NCBI RefSeq assembly: GCF_037392515.1
Contig: NC_090292.1
Location: 45,001,747 to 45,065,746, forward strand
Direction of reading: 5' to 3'
Length of the DNA stretch: 64,000 bases
Source: Haliotis asinina
Lineage: Eukaryota > Mollusca > Gastropoda > Lepetellida > Haliotidae
A program made the translations under genes and the position numbers. The notes under the pieces are model-generated. The model was not told the origin of the DNA and searched no databases. It was given only the letters and a program-made list of their open reading frames with translations. Shown here in pieces: positions 42,598-54,489 of the stretch (its first letter is position 1; each line of letters opens with the position of its first letter).

Positions 42598-43058
42598 GGG
42601 TTCAAGATCTCGTCACGGTATCGTACACCTGTTTTACTGCCGCTAACACTTGTGACTTTGTATACCTTGCTCTCGTGGCATAATAATACATAATTTGAAC
42701 GTTTATGATTAGTTTTGTTTGCTGGTTCACAAGGGGATTTCTTAACCGTAACAGTTGTCTATTTCACAATTCGCGCGATTCAAAGAACAAACGTACCACA
42801 GAATTATGTCAAGACGGACGACGTTTACGCACAATCCCTCATCTTTACCCTCACTTCACAATTTTCTTACCTGATCGTGCGAGGTTCCAAACACAAAACA
42901 TGACACAATGCCTGAAAATACATTCAACAACTCTTCTTTATATTCACAAAGAAAAAAAGAAATCACCTGAATCATGACACACGATTACGTGAACGGCACA
43001 CACCACGCCATTGTCAGTAACAACACGTGCTCCGTCTCTGTCTACACCAACACTAACT
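42598..43058. other. Likely 3' UTR or intergenic sequence after the ankyrin exon
   Basis: No protein motif. On the minus strand it follows the stop of the gene at 43059, and AATATAAAG near 42940 could serve as a weak polyadenylation signal. Confidence 0.35.
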
Positions 43059-46000
43059 TCAGTGTGCACCATGTGACACCAAGAGTTTCATCACTCGCTT
43101 AAGTCTATAGACTCTCGCCCAGTCGGCCGCTGTGTTCCCGTAGTTGTCCCTGGCGTTGACGTCCAGCACCTTGAGGTCCAGGATCAGCTTCACCGCCTCC
43201 AGGTCTCCATCAAGACAAGCCAAGTGAAGGACGTTGTAACCGCGTCTGTCCACCAGTGACACATCAGCCCCTCTACCCACCAGGAACTCCACCACCTCCC
43301 TGTGTCCATTCCGTGCTGCCCACATCACTGGTGTCCTGCTGTAGACTCCTCCTCTATAGTTGATGTTCACGTGACCTGCTGCCAGGATCCGCTTCACTCT
43401 CTCCAGGTCACCGCGCATGCTGGCGTGGTAAAGGCGGAGGCCTCTTGCTGGTGATGGAGTTGCTGTAACACGAAGTAAACTGTGTACACCAGACATCTTT
43501 GTCACACATCTACAATGTTTACATCAAGCTGATACGTGACTCGGACATTGCTACATCATTGATACAATTCCATCATGGCTGACAACAATCCAAATTGACG
43601 GGAATGTCAACATGTGGTTTCTGGAATTAACGATGGAGTGTTTAATATGTAACTTTCTGTTAGAGTCAGAAGTTGTAGCATTTGTTTGTGTACGACTTGA
43701 CAGTGTTGATGTTTGCTGAACTTTACAAGGTGATAGTGTCAGTACAACTGTCGTTGCTGGGTTTTCCACCTACTGTGGTCATCAGAGTCCTTTGTCGTCA
43801 CTGGAGCCAGTGGAACCGTCTTGCTGGGTGTCAGATCCTCACTCGCGTCAGTTGTGGAGGCTGAAACAGGGAATATGTTGTTCAGAAGACTATACATGGC
43901 ACATAAGCATTTCTACTGACGATCTGTTTTCGCCTTTCGAGATATGTTTGCCCTTTCAGTATCATGCATGATTAAAATATAAAAAAATATCCTATGGAAA
44001 TATATTAGTCATATATCGTTCAGTTTGATTGAGATAACTCTTAATAGCATTCCTAATATTAATTTTTCAGTTGGAAATTCTGTGATTGACAACGTCCATC
44101 AAAACCGGGTGAGATCCATCCCTCTTGTCAAAATCACCACGGGCATATACATCAATGTGTTAAATGCAGGGAGAATTAAAAACTGAGCTTCCTGTCTGCT
44201 GTGTTTCCCACCTACCCTGTAAGTCTTGTGCCGCCACTGGCACTGGTGGAACCATGCTGTTTGGGCTCGGGTCAGTCGAGGCTGAAACAGGGAATATTGT
44301 AAATTGTAATAAGAATTACATATGAGCCCAAAACATTTATATTTACACTGTTGTGACTACTGGCATCAGGTTCCGCATTCCATAAATATTTTGCCTTACA
44401 GTATTATATATGGATGAAGTCCATATACATCTGTTACAAATGATGGTTTAATTTGATGGATGTGTCATTTCCTAAATATACTTTCACAGTTTGATTTAGT
44501 TAACTGAATACGCTCACCGTTGTGTACTGTTTGTGAGATAACAGATTAGATCCTCCTCTTTGTTGAAATGTTTGAATTGAATAGATGGCTCGGTTTTGGG
44601 GGTTTCTTTTAGCATAAACATGAACGGTGAAACAGTCAGTTCACCCTCATGATTAGGAATAGGTTAGGGATGCATAGTTTACGGGGACTTCATATGTAAG
44701 TATATATTATTTTCGCATCGTTGTTGTTAATATATAAACAAAAAATAGCATCACTTTTACCTACTCATAATTCCTCGTTATGGAATGACTACCTTTTTAG
44801 TTTGAGTTCATAACCATGGCCGAAATTTAAAAATGTCTTTCCTAACTGTCCCCTCTCTGTTTATCGCACCTGGTGTTTCAAGCAATTCCGTCAATTCTAA
44901 TATGAAGCATGCCATCGCTAGTGTTTATCAAACAATGTTAATGACAACAGAGCAGCTTGGCTCCGTGTTTGTACAACACAGTTGCAATGTGTATCAGGCA
45001 GTCTCTGTTAAGCACTCACAAAACGTCAAAATATCGAGTTACAGTGACACACAGACCAATTATCAAACAACTGGTAATCGTTGGAAAGCAATGCCACATG
45101 TCGATGGAAGAAATATGATTTGATAAGAGACAAGGGTACAAACACGTGGCAGTATGTTGTGGTAAAGATCGAAATTTCGATTGCCCGGCATTCTTGCTCT
45201 GTTTCAATATTGCAAAGAACGAACTTAAAGCCTAATTGCCTTTCCATAGTGTACTTCCCATTGAATTTCAGGTAAAAAGATACCTTTGGCCATGTGCTAC
45301 AGCAGGGATGTATTTCAATGCAATGTAGCAGCCCTGAGTAAAAAAAACACGATACATTCGCAGGGGGGCGAAAACGGTTTTTAGGCATTTTGATATGCAT
45401 TTTCAAGGCTTCTGGTAGCATTATTTTCAAAAACATGCAACACATACAACAGGTAAAACAATGACATATATCCACATACCTGGTTAAGTTGAATTTGACC
45501 TTGAAAGAAGAAACTGCTGTGATCTGAGCTTGTTGCATTAAGTACAAACAGGTATTCCCCACTTAAGTCTAGGTGTGAAATAGAGATACCCAGATACAGT
45601 GCACCCTGCTTATAATATATGTTGTGCTACGTGTAGACAGACATTCCCTAACTCAGTCAAGGTGTGAAATAGAGATACCCAGATACAGTGCACTCTGCTT
45701 ATAATATATGTTGTGCTACGTGTAGACAGACATTCCCCAACTCAGTCAAGGTGTGAAATAGAGATACCCTGACACAGTGCACCCTGCTTATAATGTATGT
45801 TGTGCTACGTGTAGACAGACATTCCCCAACTCAGTCAAGGTGTGAAATAGAGATACCCTGACACAGTGCACCCTGCTTATAATGTATGTTGTGCTACGTG
45901 TAGACAGACATTCCCCAACTCAGTCAAGGTGTGAAATAGAGATACCCAGATACAGTGCACCCTGCTTATAATGTATGTTGTGCTACGTGTAGACAGACAT

Positions 46001-47131
46001 TCCCCAACTCAGTCAAGGTGTGAAATAGAGATACCCTGACACAGTGCACCCTGCTTATAATGTATGTTGTGCTACGTGTAGACAGACATTCCCCAACTCA
46101 GTCAAAGTGTGAAATAGAGATACCCAGATACAGTGCACCCTGCTTATAATGTATGTTGTGCTACGTGTAGACAGACATTCCCCAACTCAGTCAAGGTGTG
46201 AAATGGAGATACCCAGATACAGTGCACCCTGCTTATAATATATGTTGTGCTACGTGTAGACAGACATTCCCCAACTCAGTCAAGGTGTGAAATAGAGATA
46301 CCCTGACACAGTGCACCCTGCTTATAATGTATGTTGTGCTACGTGTAGACAGACATTCCCCAACTCAGTCAAGGTGTGAAATAGAGATACCCTGACACAG
46401 TGCACCCTGCTTATAATGTATGTTGTGCTACGTGTAGACAGACATTCCCCATCTCAGTCTAGCCCCTTGATGCCAGATGGACATAAATGTCATTCTACTT
46501 CAACCCTCACCTTGAATTCCAATACAATTCCAAATATATCAATCACACAAATATAATTCACAGTTTTGATTTCTGTGGCTAATTTCCTGTTTCGACATAC
46601 CATTCACTATTATCGCAGAAAAAGCTAAAATGATTTAAATTACCTTTCAAAGTAGGCTTCATCGTAAATATCGTCCTTTGATACAGTGCGACATCGCTAT
46701 TCTCAGGGTTATTTACTGCATTTTGAAATATCAAAACCCGATAATTAACAGGTGTATTGAATTTCAGGTTTTCATGAAATCACTACTGCCGTTGCCGATG
46801 AACCCAGAATCGGTTCAGATGTTTTCCAAAATACACTTACAGGAATGCCGAAGCGCGCCACCATCTTGGATAGTGTTTACAAAATCACGTTTGGTGAAGG
46901 CCGGTATTGAGACACCTATTACATCATGTATATTTCATTGTCAACTGCCACAAATGCATCAATGAGTGGGCGATTTTGTTGTAGCGAGGGGAGATAACTG
47001 AAAAGAAGGCAGAATCGCTGGTTGTTCTTGTAAGTTTACTTGCATTCAGTTTTCATCATAGGCACTCGCAATATCTGCGAGTCAAGGCAGCTGGCAAGGT
47101 ACACCCAAACACAGACAACACGTGGTTATAC

Positions 47132-47162
<31 letters not shown>

Positions 47163-49595
47163 ACACACACAAAAATAAATAAAATAAATAAATAAATAAA
47201 TATATAAAAAAAATAAAAATAAAAAAAATGCAAGGTTAAAAAAAACCCCAAAACCGAGCTTGTGATGGGTGTATGCAATTATCGAACTGTCATGAATCGA
47301 AAATGGATTAGGCTTCTTATCTGCTTGAAATTCGAAAGTCACATAATTACTTTCGGAAAAAAAAACTAGCGTCGGTCCAGCTTCTCGCTTTAAGTCTGGT
47401 TCCCGACACAATGTGCGCTGCGACAACTTGCTACATGTACAGAGAAAAACCAAGTTTACGCGTTGCCCTGGCCACTTTCATTGAAAAAAACAAAAAACAA
47501 AAAAAAAACTCTCGTTTACAACGATCAGCCATTAACTGACATATGTTCTGCTTGGCCGCTCGCTGTGTTACATTCTACATAACTGTTTCGCTCTTGCACT
47601 AAGACTTGCTGAGTTTGCTGTATTATATTTTGCGACCCATTGTCTTACATTTTGTCTCACTTGTATTGTATTTGAAATCGGTATTGTGAAACTGACTTGT
47701 GACTTTGTTCTATTTTGCTGGTTCAAAGGGGATTTCCATTCTCTTCCCACAGAGGTTACTCCTGCCATATCTTCCTACGTAACCTCTGTTCTAATACGTC
47801 AGTAAGACCGCTTCCCTAACTTCCATAAACATTCAAATGATAAAATAGTGTTTTAAATCAACTGAAAAATATCGTTCAAGATTAAAGTCAAAATACAAAG
47901 GTTTTCCGAAGCGGGGTTTGGACCGCAATTGTCTCATTCGTAGGCAGACGCTCTACCGCACGTCCGCCAGGCCAACGAAGGTGGATGGGGTTAAATTATC
48001 TACTTATAGTTACTGTCATTCAATTGATTTTACGCATGCTTAAGTTATGTAATTTTTGTTATGTAATTTACACAATCCCATTTATTTGGGATTTCACTTT
48101 CTTAGTAACGTACACAGTCTAGACTACCAGTTGTTCGACTTCCTATGAAGTCTCAGTGACTGAGCGGGCTAGCCGGCTGACCTTGTGTCCTGAGAATTAG
48201 GTGCCTGACTCTGAGTACGCGGGTTGAATCCTAGATGGGACTAAACCCAAAAGGTATTTGAATTTGTATTTTACTAAGAAAGTGTATGACGTATGTTAAA
48301 CTCAAAAGAAATCATCAAATTTTCCGCCCAGCCTGACGCTATTACTGACGCAAAATCAGTCAGAACGAGAACGGTAATTATCAGCATTTCTGGCTTCTCA
48401 TCTAACTTACAATGAAAACGATAAAATGTATAAAAATACACAAATAGTTGGAAAATAGTTTCGGTGTAGTTCCTGTCATCATTATCAAGGAAATGATACA
48501 CAACATATACAACAAGGAGAGCAACAGACACATGGAAATCTAGCATTTGTCCAGAGACATTGTAAGCCCTGTTCTGGCATCACCTCTTAATGTTTACATG
48601 CCTTGTAAGCCCTTGGTTGCCTGCATGGCCAACAAACTCAGTGCAGGACATGCAATAGTGGCATGTCCCTTTAGCCTTATGATCAAATGTACAATAAACT
48701 CCACATTCCACGTATCTACAATCCCCAGTATCTTATATGTTCCCATACCCAATAAAATATATGTCCTATCAACATTATGTTGACACGCGCAACAAAACCT
48801 GTACTGATGTGATGTAACCAGTATCTTAAAATGTCCTGTAAAGGCATGGCCTGTATGTTAAAATAAATCTATTAGTAAACAAGGATTTGAAATACTTGCA
48901 GTTCAAAACTGTCAAATTCTGAAATGAATGTTTTCCATAAAACGCAGGAAGTATACGTCCAACATATTGTTTCAAACGTTCGCAAATCTTTGGGCTGGAA
49001 TAGTAATATTTTAACCAAGAGACAAATCTCTGCTAAAAGCCTCACCTGTCGTAGGTCCAGAATACGTTGTTGTCGCTGTCGTGAACACCCCATGCGACAA
49101 AGACGATGTTGTCAGCGAACTCTCATTACCACCAGTCTCATCAGCTTCTTGCCGCATCCCACAACAACTGATATTCAGTGTCATCAATTCCTGGGTAAGA
49201 CCTGTGATTTGTTGTTTTGTAGCCAGATCTCCATTGGTCAGACTCAGCTGTAATGCGCGAACGTTTTCGATCATGTCGCCTCGTAATTTTCCAAGACTAT
49301 TCCTGTAAATGCCTCTTTCCCGTCGAACATGTCTCAGCTCTTGACTTATTATTTTCAGGTGTGTCTTTGTATTTTGTAGGCTGGATTTAAGGCTGTTAAT
49401 CTCAGCGAACGCCAGTCTCATACGTCTAGCCAAGGTACTACGTTTGGTCTTAGCTTGAACAGTTACAATTTTCCAAGATCTAAATTCCTCCTCCATCACT
49501 GCCACTCGATCAGCCAATTTCGGTCCACTTCGACCAGCCTGTACACCGAGTACACCAAACACCACAAGAAAGAAGATAAAGATTGAGATCTTCAT
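43059..49595 (-). CDS. Secreted coiled-coil protein with ankyrin repeats, four-exon gene (368 aa model)
   Basis: Proposed exons are 49595-49046, 44281-44216, 43860-43774 and 43462-43059. All introns begin GT, end AG and are in phase 1; the junctions give Ala, Ala and Thr. Residues 1-20 form a signal peptide (MKISIFIFFLVVFGVLGVQA). Residues about 25-150 look coiled-coil, rich in Lys, Arg, Leu and Glu, with CCGMR near the end. A Ser/Thr linker follows, then two short Pro/Thr-rich exons that resemble each other. The last exon has about four ankyrin repeats (TPVMWAARNGHREVVEFLV, YNVLHLACLDGDLEAVKLIL). Its function is unknown. A signal peptide with ankyrin repeats and no visible membrane segment is unusual, so a membrane exon may be missed in the large intron. 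Confidence 0.65.
44291..45566. other. Intron sequence, nothing else supported
   Basis: Part of the large first intron of the gene above. Overlapping long frames on both strands at 44833-45562 have no recognisable protein character. Confidence 0.4.
45567..46462. repeat. 89-bp tandem array, about ten units, in the large intron
   Basis: Units begin AGTCAAGGTGTGAAATAGAG and recur every 89 bp. Two variants (CCCAGATACAG and CCCTGACACAG) are interspersed, and divergence is low. Confidence 0.93.
46463..47094. other. Intron sequence, nothing recognised
   Basis: No repeat array or coding motif that I can support. Confidence 0.4.
47129..47232. repeat. Low-complexity run: C tract, (CA)n, (AAAT)n
   Basis: About 19 C, then ACACAC, then A-rich AAATAAAT. 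Its length is likely variable between individuals. Confidence 0.9.
47739..47800. mobile_element. Solo arm of the small inverted-repeat element
   Basis: TTCTCTTCCCACAGAGGTTA and TAACCTCTGTTCTAATACG are the same words as the two arms of the element at 51503-51955. No partner arm is seen nearby. Confidence 0.65.
47918..47990 (-). other. tRNA-like sequence, minus strand
   Basis: The minus strand reads GCGGTAGAGCGTCTGCCTAC (A-box and anticodon-stem style) and GCGGTCCAAACCCCGC (T-arm style with TCCAAAC instead of TTCGAAT). It looks like a tRNA pseudogene or the head of a tRNA-derived SINE. It is not a functional tRNA by eye. Confidence 0.5.
48150..48245 (+). other. tRNA-like SINE head or tRNA pseudogene
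   Basis: TGAGCGGGCTAGCCGGCTGA and CGCGGGTTGAATCCTAGATG resemble A and B boxes of a class II tRNA with a long variable arm. The B box lacks one base compared with GGTTCGAATCC. No acceptor stem closes cleanly. Confidence 0.45.
48246..49020. other. Intron sequence, nothing else supported
   Basis: It contains the short block GGTAATTATCAGCATTTCTG shared with about 16336-16355. Confidence 0.4.
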
Positions 49596-49657
49596 TATTC
49601 CAGTGTACTGTGCAGAACGCAGCTAGGAAGAAGACTGCCCCGCCACCGACTAAACGC

Positions 49658-49669
49658 CTTTTATATAGT
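49658..49669 (-). promoter_or_regulatory. TATA box of the coiled-coil/ankyrin gene
   Basis: The minus strand reads CTATATAAAAGG about 65 bp before the ATG at 49595. The following 5' UTR (TCTTCCTAGCTGCGTTCTGC) is shared with the broken paralogue upstream of 6659. Confidence 0.75.
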
Positions 49670-49867
49670 CCGACTCAGGTGTTTGGTGCAACGCCAGCTC
49701 GGGGAACCAACCACACGCTACACCAGTAGTGTGCGTACATGTTACGTCATAACGACTAACATGGCAGACAACTACATGGGAATACTGAGATGAGTCTAGA
49801 CCACCAGGTATTCAGTAATCCTAACACTGTTCTGCATAATGTGTCTATTAAATCAACGCAAATTAAC

Positions 49868-50510
49868 TATTTCAAATCAAGAACAATGAAGGATCTTTTT
49901 AGAAATGTTAGTTCTCATTTAATCATTGCGGTTTTAAAAGAAGTAGACCTGTTACGTGACTTGTAAATAGATAGATATTTTATGAGTGGAAGTTGAATTG
50001 GCAACTAAGGTTGTTAGTAGCTGTATCCTCGAAGGGGGTTCAAGTATTGTAAACTTATTGACCTCCTGAGAGGGTACATAAGTCCACAAACATTCAAAGT
50101 AAATTCTAAATTTCCAGGGTTTTAATCATAGAATAAGTGTCTCTTTATTGTATGGCTAGATTTCCCAAATTGCTGACGGCTGAGGGGATGATGTAAATCC
50201 AGCTAGGGTCCATGCAGGTAACAAAAGTACTGTAAGTCCCCATGGTCCCTAGTATGGTGATCTAACTTCAGTTGTTAGCAATCTATAGCCCATTTTATAT
50301 TATATTGTCCTCTACAGATAAATTGTTTTAGGTATAGTTACTAGTTTTACATTCGTTTCTGTGATATTCTAGTTGTTTTACTGCCCTTTGTCGACAGGTT
50401 TTTATAATACTCATATATTCCATTTCAATGTTATGTTCCCGTCACGATATGGCTGAAATATTGCCGATGTCACGTTACATATTAACTCACTCACTCACTC
50501 ACTCACTCAC
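49868..50510 (+). mobile_element. Fragment I: 5'-truncated LINE 3' end
   Basis: It starts inside the last codons of ORF2 (YFKSRTMKDLFRNVSSHLII), ends ORF2 near 49965 and continues through the 3' UTR, the hairpin (near 50207-50257) and an (ACTC)n tail. This is a typical truncated insertion by target-primed reverse transcription. I did not find a clear target duplication. Confidence 0.9.
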
Positions 50511-50819
50511 TTTACAAGGCACAGCTACAATGCTCAATAAAACCACATTTATCCAATTAAGTACAAATCTGGGAGTGCAAAAAAGTATAAAACCATTTAA
50601 AATGCAATAGGTCTGCAATACCTTACTTACTTTTCTGAATTAACTAAATTGGCTTGCGAATGAGTCGTCGTGGAGGCCAAGCTCTACAACAGCATTAGCA
50701 AATGGTTTGCGATTCCTATAGAAACTATACATATACTGTTAGCCGTAGCCATTGTCCGGAGTATACTCCAGCATATTCACATGACGTCGATGGTGAGAAT
50801 TTAAAGTTGGTTGAAAACT
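50511..50819. other. Intergenic, nothing recognised
   Basis: Short sequence between two LINE 3' ends. No coding signal. Confidence 0.4.
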
Positions 50820-51001
50820 GTTTGGCAATATAATTATTAACTCTAATCTATTATAATCTAATTATTTTATTGTCCTGGTTTGACAGTTTTTTTACAATTT
50901 ACCATTGATTTTTATGCATAAAATTTTATGTTCTCATCACAAGGCTGAAATATTGCCAACGTGACGATATGTTATAACTCACTCACTCACTCACTCACTC
51001 A
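50820..51001 (+). mobile_element. Fragment L: diverged LINE 3' end
   Basis: TTTTATTGTCCTGGTTTGAC, GGCTGAAATATTGCCAACGT and an ACTC run match the last 180 bp of the LINE 3' UTR with many substitutions. Confidence 0.75.
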
Positions 51002-51502
51002 CAGGCTTACTCTCTTATGTAAGCACAGTATTAATGATGTACCTCTGCTGTATTCAGAAGACTTACACACTCTCTTACGGCAAAGCATAAAATAACCACT
51101 GATTTAAAACTCTATGTGATGTACAGGAAATTCATGTAGCAACGGAAAACACCAGACTGTGTGCCTCTTGTACTATATTCTGAGCTTAGCAAGAACACTA
51201 CATCTTGTCAAGGTCAGACACAGATAAATACCTACTGCGTTTCACCAACATCTACATGTTAATGCTGTTTTTTTGTTAATCTGCTTAAAAGATACAATGC
51301 GCCAAGCTGCACGAGCTAATATGTTTGTGTTGGCAAATCGCCAGCTTCTCTCACAACACACCACATTGCAGCAAGTGTTTTCATGCCTGTTTACTGCCTT
51401 TAAGGACATCCTACATCCTGACTGTAATACTCAAAACAGGTAGAACCCACGCGGACTTAATATTGCCTGTCATTTATTTTTTTCGAAATCAAAAGACATC
51501 TC
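51002..51502. other. Intergenic, nothing recognised
   Basis: No gene or repeat identified. Confidence 0.4.
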
Positions 51503-51955
51503 ATTCTCTTCCCACAGACGTTACTAGTCATATCTTCGTACCTAACCTCTGTTCTAATACGGCCACATTTCGCGGTTCTCATAAAATCCCCTAGCGGCAA
51601 AAAATGGCAGCAGATTTATCTCCCTTTTTCTGTCCAATCAGAACACGTATTACATCGATCTAGATTCAACTTGACAAATGCAAGCAATGTGGAGAAACAA
51701 ATACCACGTGACTGAGTTCTGTCTAGAAGAAACATTTGAGTATCGCGCTCGGGAAGAGGTTCTAGTGTTCACGATGCATCCGGAAATTACCGAGATCTTG
51801 CGAACGATGACTTTTGAAACAAGGTCGCTGATTGCACAACTAAATCTGATTGCCTCCAATCACGAGTCGTGAACACTCGCACTATGAAAGGGTCTTATTA
51901 GAACAGAGGTTAGGTAGTAAGATATGACAAATAACCTCTGTGGGAAGAGAATGAA
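51503..51955. mobile_element. MITE-like element with about 60-bp inverted arms
   Basis: The left arm (51503-51563) reads CATTCTCTTCCCACAGACGT, then CCTAACCTCTGTTCTAATAC. The right arm (51891-51955) is its reverse complement with a few changes. Each arm itself contains an imperfect palindrome (ACAGAGGTTA/TAACCTCTGT). No target duplication could be fixed. The 330-bp centre has no transposase. Confidence 0.75.
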
Positions 51956-51999
51956 GACATCCACGCTGCGTGATGTTTTTGAATAATGACATATCTAAA

Positions 52000-52680
52000 T
52001 GCATCAAATGATCGATGGTACTTCTGTTTTTACGGAAACGACATTGAATAGCTAAGAACGTTGGTTTCTAAGTACCAAAAAGGCAATTATTTATCATACG
52101 TTCCATGGTCTTCTGAATGCAGCTAGTTAGAGATCTCGATCGATAATTCGAACGACCAGAATGGTCACGTGCAGGTTTAGGGAAGGGAACAACAGTATGA
52201 AGAAGGAAATACGTCCACATATCATCAAAATGTTTAAGAAAGTCTCTAAACATGATTCCGGTAAGTGCTTCAGAAGTAATGTATGTCATGAGCTCGTGAA
52301 TAGAACATATTTCATTAAAATCTTCCCCATTATCGTAATGGAAATTGATAGACAGACTTCTTTTGTCTGTTATCTGTATTTTCTGGGAGCTGTGGTACAT
52401 AATTCGACAAGGAAGAGTGTTTGGTCCAAGTTTCTCAAAGCTTATTTGCAATATCAGATTTATGAGTTAATAATCCATCACCATCTTTACGATGCTTGAT
52501 GCTTCATTGAACACGGTTACCTTTCATTTTCTGGATCACGTTTCATCACTTTGAAATCGGGGTTCGCGAATTAATTCTTGACATATAATTTCGCCAGTAT
52601 GGACCTTTAATTTGCTTGAAGGTACGCAGTTCCTTGGCATTTAAGTTTTTCAATGTATTCAAACCCTTGAAGGTCCAGGT
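52000..52680 (-). pseudogene. Fragment H: very old LINE ORF2 piece (linker and start of RT)
   Basis: The minus strand reads FHYDNGEDFNEICSIHEL, then FPKPARDHSGRSNYRS, then KTMERMINNCL, collinear with the region before the RT in B and E. It has many frameshifts and small deletions. It continues toward the endonuclease linker (NAKELRTFKQIKG) until the SINE at about 52700. A few more bases near 52895-52930 (MVHSLNN) continue it beyond the SINE. Confidence 0.85.
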
Positions 52681-52699
52681 TAGAATATCGACGTTCAGT

Positions 52700-52905
52700 A
52701 ACCAATGATTGCTGTAAGAGGTGGCCAACGGGATCGGGTGGTCAGGCTCTCTGACTTGGTTGACACATGTCATCGTTTCCCATGTGTGCAGATCGATGCT
52801 CGTGCCGTTGATCAGCATGTCTGATCCAGACTCGATTATTTACTGATCAGCGATATACAGCTAGACTATTGATGGGTGAGACGTTACACTAAACTTACTG
52901 ACCTA
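52700..52905 (+). mobile_element. SINE fragment, plus strand, inserted in fragment H
   Basis: AACGGGATCGGGTGGTCAGG, GACACATGTCATCG and GCAGATCGATGCTCGTG match the SINE at 53995-54264. Its head and 3' tail are degraded. Confidence 0.8.
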
Positions 52906-53009
52906 GAATTATTCAAACTATGGACCATACCAGGAATTGGGACTTTAATACAGACAATCACTGCTCTGGTGAAAAGATTTGGTGGTGGTGGAAGATCTTA
53001 ATCATATTT

Positions 53010-53994
53010 AGGACCAGGGCTTAAATTCGAACATGCACAATATTTTCATAAACATAACAAGAGTTGAATCAAGAAGTTAGCAGTCTATTTAAAGCAAAAC
53101 ATGAACTTGAAACTGTTATGGCACTCACATACTAAATGTAGTAATATCAAACTGCCCTCATCAGCGCTTGACCTACTTAGTCGCTGTTGACCACTCGCTC
53201 TCTTGCACTCAATAAAACTGTTTCTCACTCTCACACCAAGACTTTGTTGAGGGGAAATTATATTTTGTGACCCATTACTTTAGATTTGACCATGTCGCAT
53301 TGAACATGATACCTCTACTGTGAATCCTTGTATCATTCTTTGTGCTTAATTTGAGAAATCTGAGACTTATCAGTATTATCTCTTGCTGGTGGGATTTCTT
53401 ACTCCTTTTTTCGTCAATGACAGTAATCAGTGTGAAGGTCTCATTCAAACAGCTCTTCCTCAGAATCAAATGGATCATCAGCATTATTGCCACCCATATC
53501 GACTTCCGCCAAACTGGAGAGGAATTCACAGAACTTCCAGCAATCTTCCATTCAGGTGAACTACTGGAACTTCATTTCTATTTTCGGCAATGCCACACAA
53601 CTTAAAAGAGCGGGTAACTGTAGATGTCTGAATGGCTTCGACTGATTTGGAAGTAGGAAGACTGTTTTCTGTTTCCGGCGGTGTATGCCTTTTCTCCATT
53701 TACAAAGCAGTCTTATCATTCTTTGTGAAGTCTGGATTTGAAGTGTCCATTCACTCCTCCAGAGACATCAAAGTGGTTGGAGACAGAGCTTTATCGACTT
53801 CCATGAGCAACAGTGACGAGGTAGTGATTTAAGCCCACTAAACAACCGCTGTTTGACAGGTACAAGCAAATGTTGCTAGGAAGCTCACACTCTGGAATGT
53901 TAACCAAACCCTTTAAGATGACCATGGCTTTTACCACTCGCCCATCCACGCACATGCTCAACACAACTGTAAATCAGTTCTTCTCCTTCTCCTA
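53010..53994. other. Mostly unrecognised; decayed coding-like text on the minus strand
   Basis: At about 53835-53440 the minus strand has stretches with protein character in broken frames, for example SEEELFE preceded by GGNNADDPFD, and TSKSVEAIQTSTVTRSFKL. No family is recognised. The piece 53180-53290 shares words with 47540-47650 (TTTGTGACCCATT), a dispersed repeat. Confidence 0.35.
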
Positions 53995-54264
53995 CCCGTG
54001 AAGGTCTCGGGGTAGAAAAGGCCTTCAGCTATCCCATGCTTGCCATAAAAGGCGACTATGCTTGTCGTAAGAGGCGACTAACGGGATCGGGTGGTCAGGC
54101 TTGCTGACTTGGTTGGCACATGTCATCGGTTCCCAATTGCGCAGATCGATACTCATGTTCTTGATCATTGGATTGTCTGGTCCAGACTTGATTATTTCCA
54201 GACCGCCGCTATATAGCTGTAATAATGCTGAGTGCAACGTAAAACTAATCTCACTCACTCACTC
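53995..54264 (+). mobile_element. Full-length SINE, plus strand
   Basis: It runs from CCCGTGAAGGTCTCGGGG through GGCGACTATGCTTGTCGTAA, GGGATCGGGTGGTCAGGC and ATTGGATTGTCTGGTCCAG to the tail AATAATGCTGAGTGCAACGT and ACTC repeats. It is the same family as 16721-16977. A target duplication is not obvious. The 5' half shares a block with the leader of LINE copy A. Confidence 0.9.
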
Positions 54265-54489
54265 TTTTTGTTCTCTGCATGTGCCGCGTCGACAGTTTTA
54301 TTTTCTGAGAAGTCAAGAGTGTTTCTGCCAGTCATGTCCACGTAGCGTTTCGTCCATGCTGAAGATGACGTTCCTGAACAATCCAAGAGTGAGTTGCACA
54401 CAGATGAGAGTCGTATCCAATAGAGATAAAAGATGCAGGAATTTCGAGGCCTCCACGTAGTAGGTATGAACGTATGGCAAGCCGTTTTC

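Noticed and set aside
45026..45562. 178-codon minus-strand frame with overlapping plus-strand frame
   Set aside because: No recognisable domain, Cys- and Phe-rich random composition, and it lies in an intron beside a tandem array.
47082..47453. 123-codon minus-strand frame
   Set aside because: It is driven by the C tract, CA and AAAT low-complexity run (poly-Gly, Cys-Val repeats).
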